Part shown: positions 33,523 to 41,900 of the stretch, one piece after another | How the letters are laid out: each line of letters opens with the position of its first letter | How positions within the stretch are numbered: the stretch's first letter is position 1 | DNA from: Mycobacterium sp. URHB0044 | Lineage (GTDB): Bacteria > Actinomycetota > Actinomycetes > Mycobacteriales > Mycobacteriaceae | Length of the DNA: 64,000 nt | Direction of reading: 5' to 3' | Assembly: GCF_000620625.1 (NCBI RefSeq) | Contig: NZ_JIAW01000007.1 | Location: 248,001-312,000, forward strand | The notes under the pieces: model-generated | Seen by the model: only the letters and a program-made list of their open reading frames with translations | Databases searched by the model: none | Told to the model about the DNA's origin: nothing | Position numbers and translations under genes: made by a program

Positions 33523-34239
33523 ATGCCCAAGCGTTCTCCGGTACAGTTCATTCATGTTCTTCCCAATCGGCCTGCATCTGAGCAGCTGGTGAGCAGCCCC
33601 AGCGAAGAGCCGGCCTGGAAGCAGCGCGCGGTCGAGCGCTCGATCAAGACGGCGAAATTGCGCGCCGCCCAGCGAGTTCAGCGCTTCCTCGACGCCGCTC
33701 AGGCCATCATCATCGAAAAGGGCAGCACGGACTTCACCGTGCAAGAGGTCGTCGACCGCTCGCGTCAGTCGTTGCGAAGCTTCTACCTGCAATTCGACGG
33801 GAAGCATGAGCTGCTTCTCGCCCTGTTCGAGGATGCGCTCAGCCGGTCGGCCGATCAGATCCGCGCGGCGGTCGCCGGTCAGTCCGATCCGATCGATCGT
33901 CTGAAGGTCGCCGTCGAGCTGCTGTTCGAGTCGTCGCGCCCCGATCCCGCGGCTAAGCGGCCGCTGTTCACCGACTTCGCGCCCCGCCTGCTGGTGTCGC
34001 ATCCATCCGAGGTGAAGATCGCGCACGCACCCCTGTTGGTGCTGCTCACCGAGCTGATGGAGGACGCGTCCGCGGCAGGCAAGTTGCGTCCCGAGATCAA
34101 CCCGAAGCGCATGGCGGCCATGACGATGCAGACGGTGATGTTCGTCGCCCAATCCAGCGGCTCGGACGACGCCACCGTCAAACCGATTTCGGCTGGCGAA
34201 GTGTGGGACTTCTGTTCCCACGGATTCGCCGCCAGCTAG
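33523..34239 (+). CDS. TetR family regulator, likely controller of GAGAAY-N3-ATTCTC sites
   Basis: A 238-residue TetR-type protein. A ~45-residue polar leader precedes the DNA-binding domain, whose helix-turn-helix is FTVQEVVDRSRQSLRSFYLQF (~residues 73-93). The rest is a helical ligand-binding domain. Two copies of the 15-bp motif flank the gene: site B upstream and site C just after its stop. It is therefore the best candidate to bind all four copies in the window. The ligand may be an acyl-CoA of the Rieske/FadE pathway. Confidence 0.85.
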   Translation: MPKRSPVQFIHVLPNRPASEQLVSSPSEEPAWKQRAVERSIKTAKLRAAQRVQRFLDAAQAIIIEKGSTDFTVQEVVDRSRQSLRSFYLQFDGKHELLLALFEDALSRSADQIRAAVAGQSDPIDRLKVAVELLFESSRPDPAAKRPLFTDFAPRLLVSHPSEVKIAHAPLLVLLTELMEDASAAGKLRPEINPKRMAAMTMQTVMFVAQSSGSDDATVKPISAGEVWDFCSHGFAAS

Positions 34240-34241
34240 CT

Positions 34242-34269
34242 GAGAACTACATTCTCGCAGCGGTAGAAT
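34242..34269 (+). promoter_or_regulatory. Operator site C plus -10 element upstream of tesB
   Basis: GAGAAC-TAC-ATTCTC (34242-34256) starts 2 nt after the TetR stop. A -10-like TAGAAT lies at 34264-34269, predicting a start near 34276 and a very short leader before the GTG at 34288. A protein bound at the site would cover the -10/-35 spacer. Confidence 0.65.
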
Positions 34270-34287
34270 TTCGCTTACACTCGGCGG

Positions 34288-35088
34288 GTGCCCGATCTCT
34301 GGTCCGACCTGCTGGCATGCCTGAAGTTCGAAGCGGCACCGTCGGAGACGCATTTCACCGCCGCCAATCAGCACCTCGAGTACCACCGCGTGTTCGGTGG
34401 GCAGCTGCTGGCGCAGTTCATCCGGCTCGCCTCACTGACGTCTCCTGAGAAGACGGTCAAGTCGCTGCACGCGGTGTTTCCTCGGGAGGGCCGGGCCGAC
34501 GAACCGGTCGACTACGTACTGACCCGACTGCACGACGGCCGCTCGTTCGCGACAGTGTCGATCGTCGCGGCGCAGGGCAAGGGGCCCATCGGCACCGCAT
34601 CCGTCTCCATGCACGTCACGGAGGACGGGCCTGCCCTGCAAACCATCGCGCCCGTCGGTCCGGTGCCAGGCCCCGACCACGAGGTGGCACTCGACCTCAT
34701 CCCGTGGGAGACGCGGGCGCTCGACGATCTCAACGCGACGACGACCGGGCCACCCGAGTTCGAACTGTGGATGCGTACCCCGCCCGCCGATCCCGATCTG
34801 GCGCCCGCGCTGGCCGCCTACGCCACCGACCTCACGCTCATCGGGACCGCGCTGCGCCCGCTCGACGGACTCAGCCAGCGCGGCAACGGCACTCAGTTCA
34901 CCTCGGCTGTCACCAGCCACACCATCTGGTTCCACCGGCCGTTCACCACCGAGCAGTGGCTGCTGCTGCGCCAGCACAGTCCGGTGCTTGCGCAGGGCCG
35001 CAGCTTCGGGCGGGGCGACATCCTCACCCACGACGGCGTGCTGGTCGCCTCGTACGCCCAAGAAGCCTTGCTGCGCATACCGACCTGA
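34288..35088 (+). CDS. tesB: Acyl-CoA thioesterase II (TesB-like)
   Basis: A 266-residue double-hotdog thioesterase. It shows the TesB hallmarks HRVFGGQLLAQ (~residues 35-45), KSLHAVFPREGRADEPVDYVL and a C-terminal SLDH-equivalent region TSHTIWFHRPF. It hydrolyses acyl-CoAs to free acid and CoA, and could release CoA when pathway intermediates accumulate. It sits under operator site C and immediately after the TetR gene. Confidence 0.9.
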   Translation: MPDLWSDLLACLKFEAAPSETHFTAANQHLEYHRVFGGQLLAQFIRLASLTSPEKTVKSLHAVFPREGRADEPVDYVLTRLHDGRSFATVSIVAAQGKGPIGTASVSMHVTEDGPALQTIAPVGPVPGPDHEVALDLIPWETRALDDLNATTTGPPEFELWMRTPPADPDLAPALAAYATDLTLIGTALRPLDGLSQRGNGTQFTSAVTSHTIWFHRPFTTEQWLLLRQHSPVLAQGRSFGRGDILTHDGVLVASYAQEALLRIPT

Positions 35089-35244
35089 GCGACGGCTCAA
35101 CGGCTTCCGACGCATCGTCGAGCAGAACTAAGCGAAAAGTACAAACGGCCCAGATCGAATGTGCCGTTGACACAATGGGACCTGCGGTGACAGAGTGCTG
35201 AGCAAGTGCACAGCAATGGTGCCGACGAGGAGCAGAGGTTTCAC
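35089..35244 (+). promoter_or_regulatory. Promoter region of mycofactocin-type SDR gene
   Basis: A 156-bp gap with a consensus-like -35 TTGACA at 35167-35172 but no clear -10 at the expected spacing. A GAGGAGCAGAGG ribosome-binding region lies just before the ATG at 35245. No inverted repeat stands out. Confidence 0.3.
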
Positions 35245-36084
35245 ATGGCAGGGCGCGTTGAAGGCAAGGTCGCATTCATCACCGGCGCGGCGCGGGGTCA
35301 GGGCCGCAGTCACGCGGTGCGCCTGGCGGAGGAGGGCGCCGACATCATCGCCATCGACGTCTGCAAGCCGGTGGTCGCCGAGGGCGGCATCCCGCCGTCC
35401 ACTCCGGAGGACTTGGCCGAGACCGCCGACCTGGTGAAGGGCCACAATCGCCGCATCGTCACCGCCGAGGTCGACGTGCGCGACTACGCCGCACTCAAGG
35501 CCGCGGTCGACAGCGGTGTCGAGCAGCTCGGCCGCCTCGACATCATCGTCGCCAATGCCGGCATCGGCAACGGCGGCGACACGCTGGACAAGACCAGCGA
35601 GGACGACTGGAACGACATGATCGACATCAACCTCAGCGGGGTGTGGAAGACGGTGAAAGCCGCTGTCCCGCATCTGATCGCGGGCGGCAACGGCGGGTCG
35701 ATCATCTTGACCAGCTCGGTCGGCGGCTTGAAGGCCTACCCGCACTGCGGGCACTACGTGGCGGCCAAGCACGGCGTCGTCGGGTTGATGCGTACCTTCG
35801 CAGTCGAGTTGGGCCAGCACATGATTCGGGTCAACTCGGTGCACCCCACGCACGTCAGCACCCCGATGATCATGAACGACGGAACCTGGAAGATGTTCCG
35901 CCCCGACCTGGAGAATCCGGGCCCCGACGACATGGCGCCGATCTGCCAGATGTTCCACACCCTGCCCATCCCGTGGGTGGATCCAATCGACGTGAGCAAC
36001 GCGGTGCTGTTCTTCGCCTCCGACGAGGGCCGCTACCTCACCGGCGTGACGCTGCCCATCGACGCGGGTAGCAACCTGAAATAG
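35245..36084 (+). CDS. SDR oxidoreductase, mycofactocin-coupled type
   Basis: A 279-residue SDR with FITGAARGQGRSHAVRLAEE at the N-terminus, the signature of the actinobacterial SDR subfamily that carries a tightly held NAD and depends on the redox peptide mycofactocin. Other elements are ANAGIGN, catalytic Ser in TSSVGG and YVAAKHG. The N-terminal start follows a purine-rich site; an upstream in-frame ATG at 35206 is less likely. It probably oxidises a secondary alcohol such as a terpene or steroid alcohol, and would need mycofactocin made elsewhere. Confidence 0.9.
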   Translation: MAGRVEGKVAFITGAARGQGRSHAVRLAEEGADIIAIDVCKPVVAEGGIPPSTPEDLAETADLVKGHNRRIVTAEVDVRDYAALKAAVDSGVEQLGRLDIIVANAGIGNGGDTLDKTSEDDWNDMIDINLSGVWKTVKAAVPHLIAGGNGGSIILTSSVGGLKAYPHCGHYVAAKHGVVGLMRTFAVELGQHMIRVNSVHPTHVSTPMIMNDGTWKMFRPDLENPGPDDMAPICQMFHTLPIPWVDPIDVSNAVLFFASDEGRYLTGVTLPIDAGSNLK

Positions 36085-36137
36085 CGATTTGGGCGTGTTT
36101 CGTCACGGTGAGCGTGACGGAGCACGCCCGAATCGCT
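36083..36137. terminator. 24-bp hairpin between convergent genes, overlapping both stop codons
   Basis: Arms 36083-36106 and 36114-36137 pair at 21 of 24 positions, the other three being G-U type, around a 7-nt loop. The left arm starts inside the SDR stop codon and the right arm ends on the first base of the CoA-transferase stop. There is no U-tract. A bidirectional terminator is likely. Confidence 0.7.
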
Positions 36138-38542
36138 CAGTGGGCCGGTGCGGTGCCGATGACGCCGTCGTGCTCCAGCGCCGCGATCTCGGCGTACGAC
36201 AGGCCGAGCTCGCCGAGTAGCTCGTGGTTGTGCTCGCCAAGCAGCGGGGCGGCCTGGCGGTGGAAGTGGTCCGGTCCGTTGGACAATCCGATCGGCAGGG
36301 TGCTGTGCGCCGCCGCGACGTTCACCGGGTGGCCGACGTGTTCGAAGAAGCGCCGGTGCCGCACCTGAGCCAACTCGTTCTGGCGGTGCGGCTGCATCAC
36401 CTTTGCCACTGGAACGCCTGCGGGCCACAGTGTTTCGACGATCGCATCGCCGGTTCGCGGTAGGCACCACGCAGCGAGCCGCTCGTCGACGAGGTCGTGA
36501 CGGGCCCGCCGCCCGGCGTCGCGCTCCAGTTCGGGGTCCATCGCCCACTCCGGGCGTCCCAGCGCGTCGCGCAGCGCCTCCCACTGCCGATCGGTGGCCA
36601 CCGCGATGGCGACCCAGCAGTCGGCCCTGCCGAACTCGTCGACGTCGGCGGTGCGGTACAGGTTCTGCGGTGCCGCCACCGGGCCGCGATTGCCCTCCCG
36701 CTGCAACAGCGAGCCGTAGGCGGAGTGTTCGATCACCTGCTCGGCGGCGACGTTGAGCGCCGCGTCCACCATGGCGGCCTCGACGAGCACCGCCTCCCCC
36801 GTCCGCCTGCGGTGCTCGAGCGCCAGCAGCACGGCGTTGAGTGCGTGCACGCCGGCGTTCGGGTCACCGACCGAGTACGGCTCGTACGGGTTGCGGTCCG
36901 GGTATCCGGTGAGCCAGCTCAGTCCGGACGCGTCCTCGATGATGTAGGCGAACGCGGGGTTGTCGCGCCACGGCCCGTCGAGCCCAAAACCGGGCATCCG
37001 TACCATGATCACGTCGTCGCGCAGTTTCCGCACCGAGTCGAAGTCTAGGCCGAGTTGATCTATCACCCGTGGGGTGAAGTTCTCGACGATGACGTCGCAG
37101 CTCGGAATCAACCGACGCAGCAGGTCGCGTCCCCGTTTGGTCTGGAAGTCCAGTGTCAGGCTCTTCTTGTTCGTGTTGAGCGCCGAGAAGATCGGCGAGC
37201 GCTCCCACCACTGATCCTCGGTCGCCGGGATGCCCGCGATCAGCCGCGTACCGTCCGGGCGCCGGGTGGACTCGAGGTGAATCAGTTCCGCACCGAGCAT
37301 GCCGAGCGCATGGGTGCAGGACGGTCCGGCCCAGAACGTCGTCATGTCGAGCACCCGAAGACCGCTGAACGGCAACCGATCACGGTGCGGCTTGCCCGCC
37401 GGTGCGGGGCGGGGCGTCAACGTCAGACCGCGCAGGACTGCCGTGTGCTCGCCGAGCCGCGGCGCCGCGGCAGGGGGCCGCAGCGTCGCGCCCACGAGCC
37501 GGTAGGGATGATTCGGCTGGACGAAGCCGTCGCGCGGATTCACCGTGAACGCCTTGCGTTCGACGAAGTGATCCATGGCGGTGACGTTTTCGCCGTTGCC
37601 CACTGGCGAGTTGGGGATGCGGAACGCCGACGCGAGGTCGCGGACGTCGTCGACCTTCTGGTGGCGCAGCCACTCGAAGAGCTCGTCGGCGTGCAGGTTC
37701 GCCTGCTCGGTGATCGACAGTTGCGTGCCCTCGTCGATCCATTCGTCGTGACCCGACATCGCGCACAGGTCGTGCCACTGTTGGGCGGTGCCGCAGCCGA
37801 GCGCCACCAGACCGTCCTCGGCCTGCGCCACTCCGGGCACCGTGGGTCGGCGTTCGGTGCGCCACGGCCGGCCGAGCATCTCGAAGAACGTGACGGGATA
37901 GTACGTGAGGCAGAGGATCTGGGTTTCCAGCATCGACAGGTCGACGAGTTCGCCGTGTCCGTCGCGCAGCGCGCGGGCTCGGAACGCGAGTGTCATGGCG
38001 GCGGCGTACGCACCGGCCAGCCAGTCCCCCACCTGTCCGCCGACGTACACCGGTGCCCGGTCCTGCGATCCGCGTCCGATGCCGATCGCCCCGCCCGACC
38101 ACGCCTGCAGGGTGAACTCGGTGGCAGGCCGGTCGTGCCATGGCCCGTCCAGCCCGAACGGCGTGATGGCGGTGACGATCAGGTGCGGGTGTCGACGGTA
38201 GATCGCCGCGGGTGAGAACGAATCGAGTTCGGCGACGCGGGATCCGCGCGACCACACCACGGCGTCGGCAGCTGCGAGCAGCCGCTCGACCATCTCGACG
38301 TCGGCCGCATCGTCGGGATCGACCACGATGCCTTGCTTCGAACAGCCCAGGAAGCTGAACAGCGCACCGTCGTCGCCTGGTGCGATGACGGCCTCCGATG
38401 CCGACCAGCCGCGAAGCGAATCACCCTCCGGTGCTTCGACCTTCACGACGTCGGCGCCGCCGTCGGCGAGGATCTTGCTGGCGTAGGCGCCCGCGATCCC
38501 GCTCGACAGGTCGACGACGGTGTAGCCGTCCAATGGGTGCAT
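36137..38542 (-). CDS. Tandem (two-domain) CaiB/BaiF CoA-transferase
   Basis: An 801-residue protein made of two class III CoA-transferase domains of ~400 residues each. The N-terminal domain starts LDGYTVVDLSSGIAGAYAS and has its candidate catalytic Asp in GGQVGDWLAGAYAA. The C-terminal domain starts FSGLRVLDMTTFWAGPSC with Asp in SVGDPNAGVHAL. Normal enzymes are dimers of one interlocked domain, so the fusion probably forms an internal pseudo-dimer. It ends an eight-gene minus-strand operon and would transfer CoA to a pathway acid. Confidence 0.88.
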   Translation of the reverse strand: MHPLDGYTVVDLSSGIAGAYASKILADGGADVVKVEAPEGDSLRGWSASEAVIAPGDDGALFSFLGCSKQGIVVDPDDAADVEMVERLLAAADAVVWSRGSRVAELDSFSPAAIYRRHPHLIVTAITPFGLDGPWHDRPATEFTLQAWSGGAIGIGRGSQDRAPVYVGGQVGDWLAGAYAAAMTLAFRARALRDGHGELVDLSMLETQILCLTYYPVTFFEMLGRPWRTERRPTVPGVAQAEDGLVALGCGTAQQWHDLCAMSGHDEWIDEGTQLSITEQANLHADELFEWLRHQKVDDVRDLASAFRIPNSPVGNGENVTAMDHFVERKAFTVNPRDGFVQPNHPYRLVGATLRPPAAAPRLGEHTAVLRGLTLTPRPAPAGKPHRDRLPFSGLRVLDMTTFWAGPSCTHALGMLGAELIHLESTRRPDGTRLIAGIPATEDQWWERSPIFSALNTNKKSLTLDFQTKRGRDLLRRLIPSCDVIVENFTPRVIDQLGLDFDSVRKLRDDVIMVRMPGFGLDGPWRDNPAFAYIIEDASGLSWLTGYPDRNPYEPYSVGDPNAGVHALNAVLLALEHRRRTGEAVLVEAAMVDAALNVAAEQVIEHSAYGSLLQREGNRGPVAAPQNLYRTADVDEFGRADCWVAIAVATDRQWEALRDALGRPEWAMDPELERDAGRRARHDLVDERLAAWCLPRTGDAIVETLWPAGVPVAKVMQPHRQNELAQVRHRRFFEHVGHPVNVAAAHSTLPIGLSNGPDHFHRQAAPLLGEHNHELLGELGLSYAEIAALEHDGVIGTAPAH

Positions 38543-38546
38543 CGAC

Positions 38547-39509
38547 CTACTTCGACTTCTTGCGGTTCTTCTTGCTGAGCCGGAACTCGGGCGGGAACTT
38601 GTCGTCGTTGTCGTTCACCGCCGCGGCCAGACCACTGCCGATGGCCTCGTGCATGTCGAGGTCACTGCCACTGTCATTGGTCACGCCGCTGCCCATCGAC
38701 TCGAAGAACGCGCTCAGCAGGCTGCCCATGTACTCGCCCTGATGCTGCTTGTACACCTCGAAGAACATCTTCTGCATGAACACGGTGTCGACCGGCCGGT
38801 TGCGGGCGCACGCCAGCGCGTACTTGGCGACCTCGGCCTCGAGCTGGTCGCGGGTCACCACCTTGTTGAGGAAGTTGCACTTCTCCATGTCCGCGGCGGT
38901 GAACGGCCGCCCGGTGAACACCATCTCCTGAAACTTGCGCAGACCCATCATCTGCACCCAGGTCCACATCCGCGGACCCCAGCCGTAGTACCGGAACGAC
39001 GGATGGCCGAACAACGCGTCGTCGGACGAGATCACCAGATCGGCGTCGGCGCACTGGTAGAAGTGCCAGCCGTAGCAGTAGCCCTTGGCTTCGACGATGC
39101 TGATCTTCTTCAGTTCCTGCAGGGGCCGATTACCCGCTTGCACGTTGGCGTACCACGCACTGATGGTGGCGCCGTTGCGGAACGAACCCTTGGGCGGGTA
39201 GTCGACGTCCATCTCCTCGACCCGCAGTTCCCGCAGCCGCTTCTCCGGTTCGTCGACGCCCTCCATGAACTCGGGCAGGTCGGCGCCGCTGCCGAGATCG
39301 TCGCCCACGCCGCGGATCACCACGACCTTGACGTCGTTGTCGACCGACGCTGCCCTGATCACGTCCGCGTAGCGCAGGCGGGCATCGGACGTCGGCGCGT
39401 TGAGGAACTCGGGCCGGTTGAACGTGATGGTCGCGATCTTGGTCTTGGGATCCTTGTCGTAGAGGATGATCTCCTCGGCCGACGGTCTCTTCTTGCCCTT
39501 GCCCGCCAC
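38547..39509 (-). CDS. Atypical crotonase-fold protein
   Basis: A 320-residue crotonase-superfamily protein with short lysine-rich ends (AGKGKKRPS and SKKNRKKSK). The fold is clear from ITFNRPEFLNA and GVGDDLGSGADLPEF. The regions that hold the two catalytic glutamates in enoyl-CoA hydratase read KGYCYGWHFYQCADADL and HPSFRYYGWGP, so neither Glu is present. A different crotonase reaction, such as hydrolysis, dehalogenation or decarboxylation, or a structural role, is therefore likely. GTG start, in the operon between an M24 protein and the CoA-transferase. Confidence 0.8.
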   Translation of the reverse strand: MAGKGKKRPSAEEIILYDKDPKTKIATITFNRPEFLNAPTSDARLRYADVIRAASVDNDVKVVVIRGVGDDLGSGADLPEFMEGVDEPEKRLRELRVEEMDVDYPPKGSFRNGATISAWYANVQAGNRPLQELKKISIVEAKGYCYGWHFYQCADADLVISSDDALFGHPSFRYYGWGPRMWTWVQMMGLRKFQEMVFTGRPFTAADMEKCNFLNKVVTRDQLEAEVAKYALACARNRPVDTVFMQKMFFEVYKQHQGEYMGSLLSAFFESMGSGVTNDSGSDLDMHEAIGSGLAAAVNDNDDKFPPEFRLSKKNRKKSK

Positions 39510-39515
39510 GATCTC

Positions 39516-40646
39516 CTACCTCGTCCCGACGGAGGCCTGGCGATCACTCGCCGTCAGCACCTCGGGACCAGCGTCGGTGACGAGCACCGCATCGCGTTGG
39601 TAGACCGCACCGACGCCCTGCTCCCAGACGTATCCGGTCACCGCCAGCACCATGCCCGGCTCGAGGCGTTCCTCGGCCGAAGTCTGCGGCAGGTCCGGAG
39701 ACACCACTGGCGGATCGAACCCGAGACCGAGTCCATGCGCCACCGCCATCGGGGGCAGCGGTTCGCCCACGGTGTCGTACGCGGCGAGCAAGTCAGCGGC
39801 CGCGGCACCGGGCCGGCAGAACTGAATCAGGCTGTCCCACAGCGCAGTCGAGCGTTCGTATAGCGCGTCGGCACCGGGTACGTCGCCGACGGGAACGGTG
39901 CGGCCGACCTCGCCGACGTAGCCATCGGCCAGCGCGCCGGACGCCAGTGCCACGAGGTCGCCGGCTTCGACGCGGCGATCCCTGGGTCCCTGCCGCCACG
40001 GGTGCTGCCGCGAGGTGATCCACGCGCCGTCCTGGGTGGCCGACGTGCTCACTCCCCCCGCGGCCATCGCTTCCAGCATGGCGCCGGTCAACGTTTGCTC
40101 GGTGATCCCGGGCGTTAGCTCGGAAAGCGCGGCGGACAAACCCTTTTCGGCCACGGCGACCGCGGCACGCAGCGCCGTGATCTCGTCGGGCGTCTTGATG
40201 CGCCGCGCGGTGCGCATGGCCAGTTCACCGTCGACGAGTTCCGCGTTCGGGAACGCGATCGGAAGGAGCTGTTCGAACGTCGGTGACAGCGCGTCGGTTC
40301 CGACGCGGCGCGCGGTGGCCGCACCGTTGATGTTCTTCAGGACGTCCATGAGCGTCATCGGATTCCAGGCCAGCCCGTAGAGGTGATCGTGGTCGATCTC
40401 CTCGGGCATGCCTTCGTCCCAGCTGCTGTTGAGGTGTATCTCGCCGGTGCCGCGCATCATCACGCAAATGGGCGCGAAGGGCCGCGTGCCGGCCACCCAG
40501 AGTTGGGGAGCCCCGGTGACGTAGCGGACGTTGGCCTGCCGCCCCAGCACCAGGACGTCGAGGTCGAAGGCTTCCATCTGGGCCAGTGCCCGTGCCCGGC
40601 GTCCGGTGCGCAGGGCCCGGTCGTCGGCGAGGATCTCGAGTGCCAT
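39516..40646 (-). CDS. M24 (Xaa-Pro peptidase/creatinase-fold) protein with degenerate metal site
   Basis: A 376-residue pita-bread-fold protein. Compared with its neighbour (40646-41887), the metal ligands are altered: the first Asp is Ala235 (LVALASGAL), the second is Glu246 (GYVGEVGRT), the Glu of LEP becomes Thr (LAVTGYVWE), and the last Glu is in a QRDAV context. His in VAHGLG is kept. Loss of the dinuclear site recalls creatinase, which uses this fold without metal. The ATG overlaps the neighbour's stop, so the two may form a heterodimer. Confidence 0.82.
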   Translation of the reverse strand: MALEILADDRALRTGRRARALAQMEAFDLDVLVLGRQANVRYVTGAPQLWVAGTRPFAPICVMMRGTGEIHLNSSWDEGMPEEIDHDHLYGLAWNPMTLMDVLKNINGAATARRVGTDALSPTFEQLLPIAFPNAELVDGELAMRTARRIKTPDEITALRAAVAVAEKGLSAALSELTPGITEQTLTGAMLEAMAAGGVSTSATQDGAWITSRQHPWRQGPRDRRVEAGDLVALASGALADGYVGEVGRTVPVGDVPGADALYERSTALWDSLIQFCRPGAAAADLLAAYDTVGEPLPPMAVAHGLGLGFDPPVVSPDLPQTSAEERLEPGMVLAVTGYVWEQGVGAVYQRDAVLVTDAGPEVLTASDRQASVGTR

Positions 40647-41887
40647 CAGAAGCCGCCGTATGGGGCGTAGGAATAGTCGGTGATCGGCGCGAAGCCGTCC
40701 TCGGTGATGACCACGATCTCCTCGCTTCGATATCCGCCGGTGCCGTCTTCCCAGATCACCGGTTCCAGCACCAGCACCATTCCGGGTGGGAACACGAAGT
40801 TGTCGTCGAACTCCTGCCCGAGATCCGTGCCGATCATGGGCATTTCGGCGGCGTTGGTGCCGATGCTGTGCCCGAGGTAGAAGTGCGGCAGCCATGGTTT
40901 GGCCCCGCCGTTCGCCGCGATCGCCGCGCGCGCCAGGTCGCCAGACGTCGCACCGGCCTTCGTCACGGCCAGGACGGCACCGAGGATTTCACGCCACTTC
41001 AGGTACTGGGCCTGCTGGCGTTGGGTGGGTTCCTGCCCGACGATCCACGTGCGACCGAAGTCCGAGCAGTAACCGTCGTAGGTGATGCTGACGTCGGTCC
41101 ACAGCACGTCGCCCTTGGCGAGTTCCTTCTCGGTGGTCAACAGCGGCAGTGCCAGATCGCCGGTGGTGGTCCAGACTCCCCCGCTGTTCCTGGTGCTGGG
41201 CATCACCTGCCAGATGGCTTCGAGCATGTTCGCGGTAGCGCCGAGTTCGAAGGCCCGCCGGACGAACTGCGCCGAGAGGTCGATCTGACGCACGCCCGGC
41301 ACGAGGGCCTTCTGAACATCGATGACGGCCTGCTCGGTGATCCGGCAGGCCTTGCGGATACAGGAGATCTGGTCGGGCGTCTTCACCAGTTTGGCGGGGC
41401 CGACGACGAGCGCGGCGTCCGACGGCGGTCCGGCCGGGAACAGCCGGCTCGCGGCGTGGCGCATGGCGCCGGTCATCTCGTCGACCGCGATGCTCGCGCC
41501 CGGCGGGACCAGTTCTGCGAGCACCTTCGCGAAACGCTCGACGCCCTCGTCGAATTCGAGATACAGCGGACCGTGGACGTGATCGGCGGGGAGCTCGGAC
41601 TCCCATGCGGATCCCTCGCGGAACGGCATGTACAGATGCGGATGCTCGTCGTCGGCCAGCACGATCGCGACCGGGCGCTCCACGTGTGAGAGCCCCGCGT
41701 CGAGCAACGGCCAGCTGGCACCGGTCGCGTAGACCACGTTGCCGTTGCCGAGCAGAACGAGGGCGTCGACGCCCTTGTCTCGCATCGCCTCGCGCAGGCG
41801 CTCACCGATCTCGCGGTACATCCGTGCGCGGTCGGGCAGGTCGGGAATGTCGAGCAGGGCAGCGCCCGGCTCCAGGAATGTCGTCAT
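40646..41887 (-). CDS. M24 family metallohydrolase (Xaa-Pro aminopeptidase-like)
   Basis: A 413-residue M24 protein with the complete ligand set: Asp265 (WTDVS), Asp276 (CSDFGRT), His340 (YLGHSIG), Glu375 (LEPVIWED) and Glu389/390 (RSEEIV). A creatinase-type N-terminal domain precedes it. Such enzymes cleave Xaa-Pro amide bonds, but several act on non-peptide amides. Inside an operon with P450, amidohydrolase, crotonase and CoA-transferase, hydrolysis of a catabolic intermediate is more likely than peptide processing. Confidence 0.85.
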   Translation of the reverse strand: MTTFLEPGAALLDIPDLPDRARMYREIGERLREAMRDKGVDALVLLGNGNVVYATGASWPLLDAGLSHVERPVAIVLADDEHPHLYMPFREGSAWESELPADHVHGPLYLEFDEGVERFAKVLAELVPPGASIAVDEMTGAMRHAASRLFPAGPPSDAALVVGPAKLVKTPDQISCIRKACRITEQAVIDVQKALVPGVRQIDLSAQFVRRAFELGATANMLEAIWQVMPSTRNSGGVWTTTGDLALPLLTTEKELAKGDVLWTDVSITYDGYCSDFGRTWIVGQEPTQRQQAQYLKWREILGAVLAVTKAGATSGDLARAAIAANGGAKPWLPHFYLGHSIGTNAAEMPMIGTDLGQEFDDNFVFPPGMVLVLEPVIWEDGTGGYRSEEIVVITEDGFAPITDYSYAPYGGF

Positions 41888-41900
41888 GGTCGCAGCTTTC

